This document shows, in pieces, positions 40,924-48,577 of a stretch of 49,074 nucleotides of DNA (its first letter is position 1; each line of letters starts with the position of its first letter). The notes beneath the pieces were generated by a model. The model saw only the letters and a list, made by a program, of their open reading frames with translations. It searched no databases and was not told the DNA's origin. Source of the DNA: Treponema sp. Lineage in GTDB: Bacteria > Spirochaetota > Spirochaetia > Treponematales > Breznakiellaceae. The position numbers and the translations under genes were made by a program. The DNA is taken from assembly GCA_031267685.1 (NCBI GenBank), contig JAIRYV010000050.1:1-49074 (forward strand), given 5' to 3'.

Positions 40924-43900
40924 TCATGCCGCTCCTCCTAGTTTCTCCATTTCAATTTGCTGTTCAATCATCGCTTTCACCTCGTTTGAGTGCGTGATGA
41001 TTATCGTGTGTCGCAGATGGCTTTCCGTATGGACAGCCTCAAGCATACGGCAATACGCGGTTTTCGCGGCGGCATCCAAAGCCCCGTCCGTTTCGTCCTG
41101 GAAGCAGGTGAGAAAAGCAAAGTTGGTGTTCCGCTTGCGAATAACTGCAAAGGCGTCGTAGATGGCGCGTTTAATCCAGACGGCCTCGCCACCCGATTTG
41201 TCGTCAAGGTTCACCGTCTCGCCGTCTTCATTGTCGATGACATTGATAACAAAGTCCTCGATCTGCTTGGTCTTCTTCCCCGCGCCGCCTATACGGGTAG
41301 TCTCTATGGAAATTTTGAAGCGATCTCCATAGGCGCTTTCCAAGATGCGGTTTGCCGTGTCCGAAATTCCGGGGGCCAGCGCGTCCAGTTCGAGGGCCTG
41401 TATGCCGTCCTTGCCGAATGCCCTGGCTATGAGTTCCCATTCCCGGCCTTCCAACGCCGCACTCAGGCTATCGTAGTTCAAAATAGAATACTCCTTTTCC
41501 TTCTCCTCGATCTCTACGAGGACTTCCCGCACAGCATTGATGCTGGCCTCGGTTCTCGCTATTTCGGATTTGACTATGGTGTACTTCTCGTTGAGTTCGC
41601 TATGCCGTGCAATTGCTTTGTCGAGGTCGACCTTGATTTTTGCACCGACTTCGGGATTTCGTCTGATTTTCGCGTACTCCGTTTCCTTGCTTTTTAGCAA
41701 TGAAGTTTTCTCGGCGACCTGTTTCTTCAGGCCATCAATCCGCACGGCGGCCTCCTGCGCTTTGGTAAGCGTGGCGCGGGTCTGTGCGATGTTGATGCGC
41801 TGTTGTTTGGTAACAGCGGCTTTCAGGGCAGTGTCATCGAAGGGTTCAGTTCGCGGCTCCTCCGGTTCGTCAAAGGCGATTTCAGAAATCTGCCGCGCCA
41901 GTTCATCAACTCGCTTATTGATGTCCGCAAGCTTATCGGTCTGCTTTTGGATTTCGGCCTTTTCTTTGGCTATTTGGGCATCACACTGGTTGCCAACATC
42001 ATCAATGACCTTACGCCCTTTCTTTTCAATGTCCGCAAGTTCGACCATCAGAGTTTCAATGACCTGTCTCTCGGTAGTGATTTTCTGGACGTAATCCTCG
42101 CGTTTGGCCTTGAGTTCCGCGATTTTGTCCTCTGGCAATTTCTGGCCGCAGATCGGGCAGTTCTCGGTAATTTCCGCCACATCACGCTCGTAGAGTTTGA
42201 TTCGGTTCTCCACCGTCAATATCCGGCGTTCAACCTCAGCTTTATGGTCTGACAGCGGTTTCGCCAGCCGATTGAGTTCGACTGCCGCCTCTTTTTCTAT
42301 GAGTTTGATGCTGTTCTCCGCGTTGGCTGCCAGACGCTCAATAGCGTTCCGCTGACCGTACAGGTTATCACGCTCCATTTCAACAGCCTTCAGACTCTCG
42401 TCATAGGTCGCCTTGACTTTCGCGTAGTCCTGCTGTTTTTTGAGGTTGGCTTCAGTAACAGCCTGTTTCTTTGCGTTCTGCGCATCAATGTTCTTCTGCT
42501 GGGCCTCGTACTCGGCCACATCCTTTTCGTAGAGGGATTTGTTATTGGCGGCCTCGGTCAAAGTGTCGATGTCCAGAGAGAGGTTTTTAATTTCTGCGCT
42601 GGTAGCATCAACGGCAGACTTCGCTTCATTCTCCTGACGCTGTCGTATCTGTTCGGTGTTCCACTCAGCCTGGAGGCGCTCAACATCGGCTTTCGCCGCC
42701 TTGCCCTGCTTTGTAACCTCCACAAGTTCGGCCTTCTTGGTTACCAGCGCGGCCTCAGAATCCAGGAAGGCCTGTTCCTCACGTGGCTTCTTATCTATCG
42801 TCGCCTGAAGCATCCTCTTTTTGATTTCCGCGTCATGCATCTTCGCGGTTTCCAGTTTGACCTTTTCGGCGGCGGCATCGGCGAAGCCCTGAAGGTAGTC
42901 TATACCGGCGAGGGCCACGAACAGGGACTTCTTTTCTCCCACTGTGGCATCGGTGAGATCGGGGAGGTTTTTCGTGGGCTTCTGGGTAATGAACACCGTG
43001 CGCCGGAACAAATCTATCGAGCCGAAGGTTGAGCCGAGTGCCTCCTCATAGGGTTTGAGGTTGCCGTCAACGCCGGGGAGCGGTTCCCATTCCATGCCAG
43101 CCAGCCCTATGATCTGCTTGAAAATGAAATACTTGCAAGCGCCGGATTTATTTTTGCCGTCAATCTGAATGAGGAACTTCCTCATAGAGCCATCGGCACG
43201 GTTCCGGTAAATAACCTCACGGAGGCTATCCTTGAGGCAGAAATGATCCTGTAATTTCCCTTTTCGCGTAAATAACTGCGGGTAAGGTTGGCAGTTTTCA
43301 ATTAGTGTTGTCTTGCCCTTGCCGTTTGCTCCAGTGAATGCGATAAGGCCGTTGGAAAAATTGTCGAAGTTGACAACGATCTCCTCCTGTTTGATGCCCT
43401 TCATAATGCCGATAGCGCCCTTAAGCCGCAGGGATACGAGTTCCCATTCCCCTTCAACCTTTGCCGCGCCCCGTGTGATTTCCACGTCCAGGCTCTTAAT
43501 CTTTTCCAGATGGCCGTCCGTGAATTCGACATCGGAGTTTTCTGCCCAGACTTCAAACTTTTTAGACGGGGTATTAACAGCCGTAATTTCGGCGGCGCGG
43601 ATGGTTTCTACAGGAATATCGGCGATGGTTACGCGGGAGCCACAGGCCGCGCCATTGTCAAGGAGATGCCGTAAAAGGCGGTCTGTATTAACAAGCCTTC
43701 TTTTGTCTCTTGAACAGGTGATTTCAAGCCAAACCTTAAACCTCTTTAGTTCCCTGGGCAGTAGAAACTTGTCATCCAGATTGTAGCCAGCGGCCTCAAT
43801 TTTCAGATTTCTCGGATGCGGGAAGTCATGCCTAATTATAACCGCGCGTTGAAACATGGGTTCATTTTCACCCTTTGCGTCAATCATAGCGGGTTTTTTC

Positions 43901-44697
43901 GGCGAATCAAGAACAACCACATTGAAGCCCGCCTGGTGGGTCTCCCCGAAGTTCTTCGGGTAAATACTCCCAGCGTAGTAAGCCGGAAGGCTGCCAACCT
44001 GCTGGGACTTGTGGATGTGGCCCAGCGCGTAGTAATCCGCGCCGATGTCGGCCAGTTCATCAATGGTGATGGCTATCCCGGTTCCCCTCTCCACGATTTG
44101 GTCATTTTGGAAAGAGCAGCCAGCTACATCCCCGTGGTACAACACCACACAGGGAATGTCCGGGTACTCACTCCGCTTGGCTGCTAGGTGGAAACACAGC
44201 CGGTGCATGGCGGCACGGATGGCGTCTTCGGTCTCGTCCTTACCGACACTGGTCGCGGCCAAAAGGTACTTCTTGCGTGGTTCGGGTATACCAAAGAGAA
44301 CCGCAATAACGCCTTGCGCAGAAAGATAGTGATCATTTTCACTTACTATCTTTCCATTCCCATGCAAAAAATACGCTTGACCCGGCTCAAGAACCGTGAT
44401 ACCATACTTTGTAGTGAGCTTACGGAACACCTCCAGACTCCCATCGGTGTCATGCGATGGCGTCCCGTAAATCATGGCCACCGGAGCGATGTCTGCGATG
44501 TTGCTAATCGCGTCAATGAACCGGTTAAAGCCGCTTGCTTCGGTGTTTAACATCGAAGCGTCCCACACGTCGCCGGAAATTGCAACAAGGTTGACCGGCG
44601 ACGTCTTTATATGCTCCGCGAGGAACCGCAGGGAGGCCAGAGCCTCCTCTGTGTGTTCACGGCAACAATGCAAATCTGCAATGTGCGCTATTTTCAT
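40924..44697 (-). CDS. SbcD-SbcC (Mre11-Rad50) fusion exonuclease
   Basis: A 1257-aa protein joining two subunits that are usually separate. Residues 1-300 are an SbcD/Mre11 phosphoesterase: DLHC (Asp8, His10), SGDVWD (Asp43), GTPSHD in place of the usual GNHD, VLYHGDVAG and ALGHIHKSQ. From about residue 430 an SbcC/Rad50 ATPase follows: Walker A TGANGKGKTT near 456, long coiled coils, a zinc hook CPICGQ near 846, signature DKSGGEA near 1166 and Walker B ending CFQDETDG near 1200. It should process DNA ends during phage recombination and replication. The start overlaps the preceding gene as ATGA. The Asn-to-Ser change in motif III could alter nuclease activity. Confidence 0.85.
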   Translation of the reverse strand: MKIAHIADLHCCREHTEEALASLRFLAEHIKTSPVNLVAISGDVWDASMLNTEASGFNRFIDAISNIADIAPVAMIYGTPSHDTDGSLEVFRKLTTKYGITVLEPGQAYFLHGNGKIVSENDHYLSAQGVIAVLFGIPEPRKKYLLAATSVGKDETEDAIRAAMHRLCFHLAAKRSEYPDIPCVVLYHGDVAGCSFQNDQIVERGTGIAITIDELADIGADYYALGHIHKSQQVGSLPAYYAGSIYPKNFGETHQAGFNVVVLDSPKKPAMIDAKGENEPMFQRAVIIRHDFPHPRNLKIEAAGYNLDDKFLLPRELKRFKVWLEITCSRDKRRLVNTDRLLRHLLDNGAACGSRVTIADIPVETIRAAEITAVNTPSKKFEVWAENSDVEFTDGHLEKIKSLDVEITRGAAKVEGEWELVSLRLKGAIGIMKGIKQEEIVVNFDNFSNGLIAFTGANGKGKTTLIENCQPYPQLFTRKGKLQDHFCLKDSLREVIYRNRADGSMRKFLIQIDGKNKSGACKYFIFKQIIGLAGMEWEPLPGVDGNLKPYEEALGSTFGSIDLFRRTVFITQKPTKNLPDLTDATVGEKKSLFVALAGIDYLQGFADAAAEKVKLETAKMHDAEIKKRMLQATIDKKPREEQAFLDSEAALVTKKAELVEVTKQGKAAKADVERLQAEWNTEQIRQRQENEAKSAVDATSAEIKNLSLDIDTLTEAANNKSLYEKDVAEYEAQQKNIDAQNAKKQAVTEANLKKQQDYAKVKATYDESLKAVEMERDNLYGQRNAIERLAANAENSIKLIEKEAAVELNRLAKPLSDHKAEVERRILTVENRIKLYERDVAEITENCPICGQKLPEDKIAELKAKREDYVQKITTERQVIETLMVELADIEKKGRKVIDDVGNQCDAQIAKEKAEIQKQTDKLADINKRVDELARQISEIAFDEPEEPRTEPFDDTALKAAVTKQQRINIAQTRATLTKAQEAAVRIDGLKKQVAEKTSLLKSKETEYAKIRRNPEVGAKIKVDLDKAIARHSELNEKYTIVKSEIARTEASINAVREVLVEIEEKEKEYSILNYDSLSAALEGREWELIARAFGKDGIQALELDALAPGISDTANRILESAYGDRFKISIETTRIGGAGKKTKQIEDFVINVIDNEDGETVNLDDKSGGEAVWIKRAIYDAFAVIRKRNTNFAFLTCFQDETDGALDAAAKTAYCRMLEAVHTESHLRHTIIITHSNEVKAMIEQQIEMEKLGGAA

Positions 44698-45758
44698 GCT
44701 ACCCCCAGAACCTTCTTAGCGACAAGGAAATCCCGAATGCGCTTAACCATCTTCCTCCGACTTTCCTCAGTCGCGCTTTTGTTGTTGATCTCGGCCTCTG
44801 CCAATTCGTAGGGGTTGGAGCCGCTCTTGGTGGCCATGTCCAGATATTCCTTGTAGGTCATGTACTCCTCAAGGACGAGGGTTAAACGGGCAAACTCCGT
44901 CTCTTCCTGTTGCTGGGTATCGGCCTCCACGGGAAAATCCGGCTCACCATCCACTGCACCTTCGGCGGCGGCTTCCCCGACCAGCTTCTCAGCCTCGTTT
45001 TCCAGTTCCGGCATATCCGCAGTGGAGCTGGGTTCTGTCGCACCAACAGACGGCGTGAGCGCGAGTTTTCTAGTCCCGAAAAGCGAAGCCACATCCACAC
45101 CCAGAGCTTGCGCTGTCGCCATAGCGCGGCCTTCCGGTGTTTGTAGAATGTAGCTGGTGTTCTGAACTACCCTGCTGAACAACATGGGTCTTATATTCCC
45201 CTCAGCGTCCATCCCCAAATCTTTCACGTCAAAAGCTGTCGGCATTCCGGTTAGCTGGCGGACAACCCGGCTCCTGGCCCCCGTCTTTGCCCTCTGCCGC
45301 GCGCACTTGCTGTACTCCATCGCCACCCGTGTTACTTCCACGCGGTTTTGCGGAGTAATCTCGGTCGCCCTTTTGTCTATCATAGCTCGTAAAAAAGGAT
45401 CGAATTCGTATTCCTCGACAGTGCTCTCGCGGTAACTTCCATCGGGCATTCTTACCTTCCCCTGTTCTTCCGCTATGTGCACGGTACGTTTCCCGGTAAG
45501 ACTTTCGTCCCTTGTCTCCGTGTGGGAGCGGCTCGATGATTGAATGAATGTTATGCCGGCGGACTCAGAAATTTTGTCCACGGTTTCTTTTTTGGGCATA
45601 TATTTGCCGGAAATAACGTGAAAATCATCTTTTTTGAGATGAAGTTCGGTAATTTCGGTTTTATACAATTCAACCTGCGCCTCGTAATGCTCCGGGTTGA
45701 CGTATACCAATGCCCCACTTTTCCGGGCGCTGTCAACTCTGGTCAATGCCGTATTCAT
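44694..45758 (-). CDS. Phage protein, possible recombination partner of SbcDC
   Basis: A 354-aa protein starting after AAGGAGG. It has an N-terminal domain (VDSARKSGALVYVNPEHYEA, SGKYMPKKETVDKISESAGI), a central region with ATEITPQNRVEVTRVAMEYSK followed by CARQRAKTGARSRVVRQLTG, and an acidic C-terminal half. The A-R-x-R-x-x-R-x-L-x-G style resembles single-strand annealing proteins of the RecT/Erf groups, which phages pair with exonucleases, but I cannot confirm it. Four-base overlaps on both sides tie it to the 61-aa gene and to the SbcDC fusion. Confidence 0.5.
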   Translation of the reverse strand: MNTALTRVDSARKSGALVYVNPEHYEAQVELYKTEITELHLKKDDFHVISGKYMPKKETVDKISESAGITFIQSSSRSHTETRDESLTGKRTVHIAEEQGKVRMPDGSYRESTVEEYEFDPFLRAMIDKRATEITPQNRVEVTRVAMEYSKCARQRAKTGARSRVVRQLTGMPTAFDVKDLGMDAEGNIRPMLFSRVVQNTSYILQTPEGRAMATAQALGVDVASLFGTRKLALTPSVGATEPSSTADMPELENEAEKLVGEAAAEGAVDGEPDFPVEADTQQQEETEFARLTLVLEEYMTYKEYLDMATKSGSNPYELAEAEINNKSATEESRRKMVKRIRDFLVAKKVLGVA

Positions 45759-45940
45759 TCCCCCGCCTCCTTCAGTCCGTTGGCCGCGATAACGCGCCGC
45801 ACCGCTTTGATAGCCGCGTCCAGTTCCTTCTCGCACTGTTCCGCGTCCTCGAACTCCGCCGTGCAGTCGATCTGGCACAGCCCCTTTGCTGTCTGCGAGA
45901 GGTTAATCCTCACGCGCTTGTTGATTTTCTGTTCTTCCAT
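45755..45940 (-). CDS. Small acidic protein downstream of the hammerhead ribozyme
   Basis: A 61-aa protein with ribosome binding site AAGGGG. The sequence RVRINLSQTAKGLCQIDCTAEFED, then EKELDAAIKAVRRVIAANG suggests a small alpha/beta fold; similar short proteins stand before recombination genes in some phages. It overlaps the next gene as ATGA. Its 5' leader is produced by ribozyme cleavage 36 bases before the ATG. Confidence 0.55.
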   Translation of the reverse strand: MEEQKINKRVRINLSQTAKGLCQIDCTAEFEDAEQCEKELDAAIKAVRRVIAANGLKEAGE

Positions 45941-45968
45941 TTGAGAACCCCTTACAAAATAGTTTTAG

Positions 45969-46043
45969 CTTTCGCCGACACCCCCTATGTGGGGAACAGG
46001 GGGTGTTTCGGCTGGGGGCAGCCCAGCCTCATCAGGACGAAAA
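45969..46043 (-). ncRNA. Hammerhead ribozyme (type I)
   Basis: All hammerhead elements are present on the minus strand in order. Stem I is TTTTCGTC paired with GGCGAAAG. The core is CTGATGA. Stem II is GGCTGGG-CTGCC-CCCAGCC, then GAAA. Stem III is CACCCCCT paired with AGGGGGTG (11-nt loop), then T-C, with the A-U pair next to the cleavage base. Cleavage is expected after C at 45977. Stem I is the open one, so this is type I. It begins on the base after the stop codon of the upstream gene and would split the early message between two genes. Confidence 0.9.
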
Positions 46044-46301
46044 TTATCTTTTTTTTACCTTATTTCCCTTCGGTTTAAATACAATCCTGTGATATTTCGG
46101 GTTATAATCAAGAACGTTGCCGACAAAGAACGCGTTATCAAAACAACCGCACAAAACAAGCTGTTTGGTAAGACGTGCGTAGTCAACGACAGCTTTCTTT
46201 TGCGCTTCTGTTTCTGGAAACAGATAAAGATCGCCACAATAAAACCCCCATTTAAAACCGTTTTCTTGTGCAATTTCACAAAGGTCTGTTGCCCTGTCCA
46301 T
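46044..46301 (-). CDS. Small phage protein upstream of the ribozyme
   Basis: An 85-aa protein starting after AGGAGG (MDRATDLCEIAQENGFKWGFYC). The C-terminal part (DLYLFPETEAQKKAVVDYA..., FKPKGNKVKKR) is basic. The family is not recognised. The gene starts inside the last codons of the DUF3560 gene (26-bp overlap) and its stop abuts the hammerhead ribozyme. Confidence 0.6.
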   Translation of the reverse strand: MDRATDLCEIAQENGFKWGFYCGDLYLFPETEAQKKAVVDYARLTKQLVLCGCFDNAFFVGNVLDYNPKYHRIVFKPKGNKVKKR

Positions 46302-47097
46302 ACAGACCTCCTGATAGTTTCTCAATTTCGGGAACAAGGCTCTTTGCCGTACTTATCGCGTTCAGCGTCCGTTGCCTCTGCCATGCGCCCTTCGAAGGTG
46401 CCCAACGGAAACCGTGGGATTTCAAGAGCGCCCTGATTTTCTCTGCCGGGCTTTCGTCAAAAAAGAACTGCACTCTGTTGGATTCGATGTTGACAAGCAA
46501 CTTGCCGACGCTGAAGGAAAATTCCTCTTCCTTCAGCACATCTAACTTTGCAAATTGTTCTATTTTGGCTTTTACCCGGCGTATCTCCGCGCTGTTATTG
46601 CCCAACATCCACGCGGGGCAGGGTTTTTTTTCATAAGACGGCATATTGCTCTTTATTTTCGCAATCCGTGCATCGGTAAGCCCCAGAGCCTTGAGCGCGT
46701 CATCGCCTTGGGCAAAGGCTTTGTTTATAGCCTTCATATATTCCTGCACGGACTCCAACGTTGCCAGCTTTTTCCGGTAGAGGTTTATCGCGTCTGGATT
46801 GTCGCCACTGATGTCCACGTTGCTCTTAGCAGTTTCCACCTTTTCTTCATAGTAGGCCGCTTTTTCGGCGGCCTCAAAAGATTGCCGCTCGACGTTCTCA
46901 ATCCGTTTTCGGTAAGAGCGGTCGGAACTCTCACTGTGATGGCCAACCAATATCGGTTGACCGAAGGGAATTACCGATGCCATCTCATGTGCCTTTTTGT
47001 AAAGCGACTCGGATTCGCTGTTGGCTTTTTTCGCGTTTTCCTCATACTGGCTTATCCGGGACTCTTTCCGCTCTTCATAATCTTTCCGGCCAATCAT
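46276..47097 (-). CDS. DUF3560 family protein
   Basis: A 273-aa protein of the DUF3560 group: N-terminal DYEERKESRISQYEENAKKANSES and the marker IPFGQPILVGHHSESSDRSYRKRI, then a helical part and a C-terminal domain with NRVQFFFDESPAEKIRALLKSHGFRWAPSKGAWQRQ. DUF3560 proteins are common on phages and conjugative elements and have no known role. It is coupled to neighbours by short overlaps. Confidence 0.85.
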   Translation of the reverse strand: MIGRKDYEERKESRISQYEENAKKANSESESLYKKAHEMASVIPFGQPILVGHHSESSDRSYRKRIENVERQSFEAAEKAAYYEEKVETAKSNVDISGDNPDAINLYRKKLATLESVQEYMKAINKAFAQGDDALKALGLTDARIAKIKSNMPSYEKKPCPAWMLGNNSAEIRRVKAKIEQFAKLDVLKEEEFSFSVGKLLVNIESNRVQFFFDESPAEKIRALLKSHGFRWAPSKGAWQRQRTLNAISTAKSLVPEIEKLSGGLYGQGNRPL

Positions 47098-47657
47098 GCT
47101 TCCACCTCCCTATCTCTGGGAACTGGAGACATATCCACATATCCGTCAACCGAACCGATATAGTAGAAAAGCCTCCTGTCCAGTGTCATCATTTCGCTCC
47201 TGATGTTGTTGTTATTTATGTCCGCAAAGCTGATATTATGCTGGAACGACAAGTCGCTCAGGAGAAACACGACCTTGAGTAAGCCCGGATTTTCGGTCTG
47301 ATAAACCTGCATCGGAACCACGTACAACTCGCCGCCGACATACACAGCCTCGACGAGTTCGATTTCACCTAGCGGTTCTTGAGTCTTATACGGCGCGATA
47401 GTTTCCTTAAAAATCTTGAATCTCCGTGCCTTATATTCCTTTGCAGGAAAGTCCCTTCCATAAATTGGCCTCCTGCTTGGTGTTTCCGGCGCTACGCGAA
47501 GCAGCAACGCCCCTGTCGGACGGATACCGTTCTCGGAAATCACATGGCCAATTTCGGTGTTGGCAGCCCGTTCTTCCCGCGCGTCCGTTACATGAAAACC
47601 GTGGTCTTCCATCACCTGCACAGCTATCTCAATAGTGCTGTCGTTTTCCGCGCTCAT
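47094..47657 (-). CDS. Hypothetical phage early protein
   Basis: A 187-aa protein overlapping both neighbours by four bases. It has a globular composition with segments such as IAVQVMEDHGFHVTDAREER and the central KIFKETIAPYKTQEPLGEIE, and ends in SVDGYVDMSPVPRDREVEA. No motif is recognised. Its tight coupling shows that it belongs to the early operon that begins with the gene at 47875. Confidence 0.55.
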   Translation of the reverse strand: MSAENDSTIEIAVQVMEDHGFHVTDAREERAANTEIGHVISENGIRPTGALLLRVAPETPSRRPIYGRDFPAKEYKARRFKIFKETIAPYKTQEPLGEIELVEAVYVGGELYVVPMQVYQTENPGLLKVVFLLSDLSFQHNISFADINNNNIRSEMMTLDRRLFYYIGSVDGYVDMSPVPRDREVEA

Positions 47658-47875
47658 GCCACTGCCCCCTGTTTTTTGTTCATAGCCATAGCCTCAAGAA
47701 CCGCGTAATGGGCAGCGGCCTTAGTCTCATACCAGAAGCTGAAAACTTCCCGCCCCGGTTCCTTCCGGTAACTTGCCGAAGGCTGATATGTTGCCTCCCG
47801 GCTCCACAGGACGGCAGACAGCACCCTTCCGTCCTCATAGATTTCAATCCCTACTTTCCAATACCTTGTCTTCAT
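47654..47875 (-). CDS. First gene of the early operon behind leader RNA 1
   Basis: A 73-aa protein (MKTRYWKVGIEIYEDGRVLS..., then REVFSFWYETKAAAHYAVLE) with a beta-strand and helix pattern. The ribosome binding site AAGGGG is six bases before the ATG and lies 11 bases after the terminator T-run of leader RNA 1. Its expression therefore depends on read-through of that terminator. The family is not recognised. Confidence 0.6.
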   Translation of the reverse strand: MKTRYWKVGIEIYEDGRVLSAVLWSREATYQPSASYRKEPGREVFSFWYETKAAAHYAVLEAMAMNKKQGAVA

Positions 47876-47891
47876 TCCGTACCCCTTATCT

Positions 47892-47977
47892 AAAAAAATA
47901 GCCCCTTGGCGCTGGAAGTCGCCTTGGGGCAGCTGGTGCTAAAACCGGCAGTGAGGTCTTCCAGGCCCTCACTGCCG
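47892..47977 (-). ncRNA. Leader RNA 1: kissing-loop attenuator
   Basis: Transcribed leftward from the promoter at 47998-48026. Hairpin A (47946-47977) has an 11-bp stem and 10-nt loop GCCTGGAAGA. After 15 nt comes a terminator hairpin (47901-47930): GCCCC-AA-GGCG, 8-nt loop ACTTCCAG, CGCC-AA-GGGGC, followed by seven T residues. Loop A positions 3-9 (CTGGAAG) are the exact complement of loop B positions 2-8 (CTTCCAG). The gene at 47875 follows at once. Leader RNA 2 repeats this plan with different loop sequences. Confidence 0.8.
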
Positions 47978-47993
47978 TTCTCTAATCATCTAT

Positions 47994-48026
47994 CTATAGT
48001 ATAGGAATAATCCTTCACTTTGTCAA
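47994..48026 (-). promoter_or_regulatory. Early promoter 1 with operator
   Basis: Minus strand TTGACA (48021-48026), 17-bp spacer, TATACT (47998-48003): near-perfect sigma70 consensus. The 11-bp dyad CTATA-G-TATAG (47994-48004) covers the -10, a likely repressor site. The transcription start should be near 47991. Confidence 0.75.
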
Positions 48027-48090
48027 GTAAAATAAAGGAAAATTCTTATACTTTTTTCAAATGCTTGTTTGGAAAAGTGCCTAAATTTTC

Positions 48091-48119
48091 TTGCAGTTAT
48101 CAAGTTTATTTGGTATATT
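48091..48119 (+). promoter_or_regulatory. Promoter of HTH gene 1
   Basis: TTGCAG (48091-48096), 17-bp spacer, TATATT (48114-48119); the -10 lies in a small dyad GGTA-TAT-TACC. The start codon is only 15 bases beyond the -10, so the leader is about 8 nt. Confidence 0.55.
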
Positions 48120-48134
48120 ACCGATATAGAAAGG

Positions 48135-48332
48135 ATGGAAGGTTTGACTATTAACGAAATGTGCGAAGTATTAAACTTGCCCTTCAAGACTGTGGAAGCA
48201 CGGATACAAAGAGCAGGTATAAAACCCATAACCCGACAAGCGATATACCCACCTGAAACACTGGAAATAATAAAAAAAGCAAAAATGGGCCGCCCCCCGA
48301 AGCCCAAGCCTGACCCCCAACCAGACCCATAG
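48135..48332 (+). CDS. Small HTH regulator, paralog 1
   Basis: A 65-aa protein (MEGLTINEMCEVLNLPFKTV, then EARIQRAGIKPITRQAIYPP, ETLEIIKKAK) with a helix-turn-helix of the sigma-region-4/MerR style and a short proline- and lysine-rich tail that starts GRPPKPK, like an AT-hook. The ATG at 48135 matches the start of its paralog at 48578. It is transcribed rightward, divergent from the strong leftward promoter 1, an arrangement of a phage repressor controlling early genes. Identity with paralog 2 is about half over the HTH. Confidence 0.7.
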   Translation: MEGLTINEMCEVLNLPFKTVEARIQRAGIKPITRQAIYPPETLEIIKKAKMGRPPKPKPDPQPDP

Positions 48333-48371
48333 AACCTTGCTCTCTCTATACTCATTCCGTACCCCTTGTCT

Positions 48372-48456
48372 AAAAAAATATGCCCCATCGGGGTAAGGGT
48401 CCCTCAGGGGCAGGCTGCTTGCCAAAGCCGCCAGGAAGTCCCTTACCCCTTCCCGG
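48372..48456 (-). ncRNA. Leader RNA 2: kissing-loop attenuator
   Basis: Transcribed leftward from 48485-48513. Hairpin A (48431-48456) is CCGGGAAG, 10-nt loop GGGTAAGGGA, CTTCCTGG. The terminator hairpin (48381-48412) is GCCCC-TGA-GGG, 8-nt loop ACCCTTAC, CCC-GAT-GGGGC, then seven T residues at 48372-48378. Loop A positions 3-9 (GTAAGGG) are the exact complement of loop B positions 2-8 (CCCTTAC), the same register as in leader RNA 1. The T-run is followed by the same AAGGGGTACGGAATGA as in leader 1, but here it faces the antisense strand of HTH gene 1. Confidence 0.8.
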
Positions 48457-48484
48457 AGGCTCTCTATCTGTATTCTACCCTTAC

Positions 48485-48513
48485 ATACTAACCTATAGGT
48501 TAGAATATGTCAA
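48485..48513 (-). promoter_or_regulatory. Early promoter 2 with palindromic operator
   Basis: Minus strand TTGACA (48508-48513), 17-bp spacer, TAGTAT (48485-48490). The perfect 16-bp palindrome CTAACCTATAGGTTAG (48488-48503) overlaps the -10 and spacer. Its half-site GGTTAGAAT recurs at 48553-48561 over the -10 of HTH gene 2, suggesting shared control. Confidence 0.75.
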
Positions 48514-48532
48514 GTGTTTTATCGGCAAATTA

Positions 48533-48561
48533 TTGAAAAATTTTAACTTTTCGGTTAGAAT
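48533..48561 (+). promoter_or_regulatory. Promoter of HTH gene 2
   Basis: TTGAAA (48533-48538), 17-bp spacer, TAGAAT (48556-48561). The -10 is part of GGTTAGAAT, a copy of the operator half-site upstream, consistent with autoregulation. The ATG at 48578 is 16 bases beyond, as in paralog 1. Confidence 0.55.
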
Positions 48562-48577
48562 GCCCGATATGAAGTAT

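Noticed and set aside
48023..48388. Leftward 121-codon frame after leader RNA 2
   Set aside because: It is fully antisense to HTH gene 1 and its composition mirrors that gene. It starts at the duplicated AAGGGGTACGGAATGA, so initiation is possible, but a real protein is unlikely.
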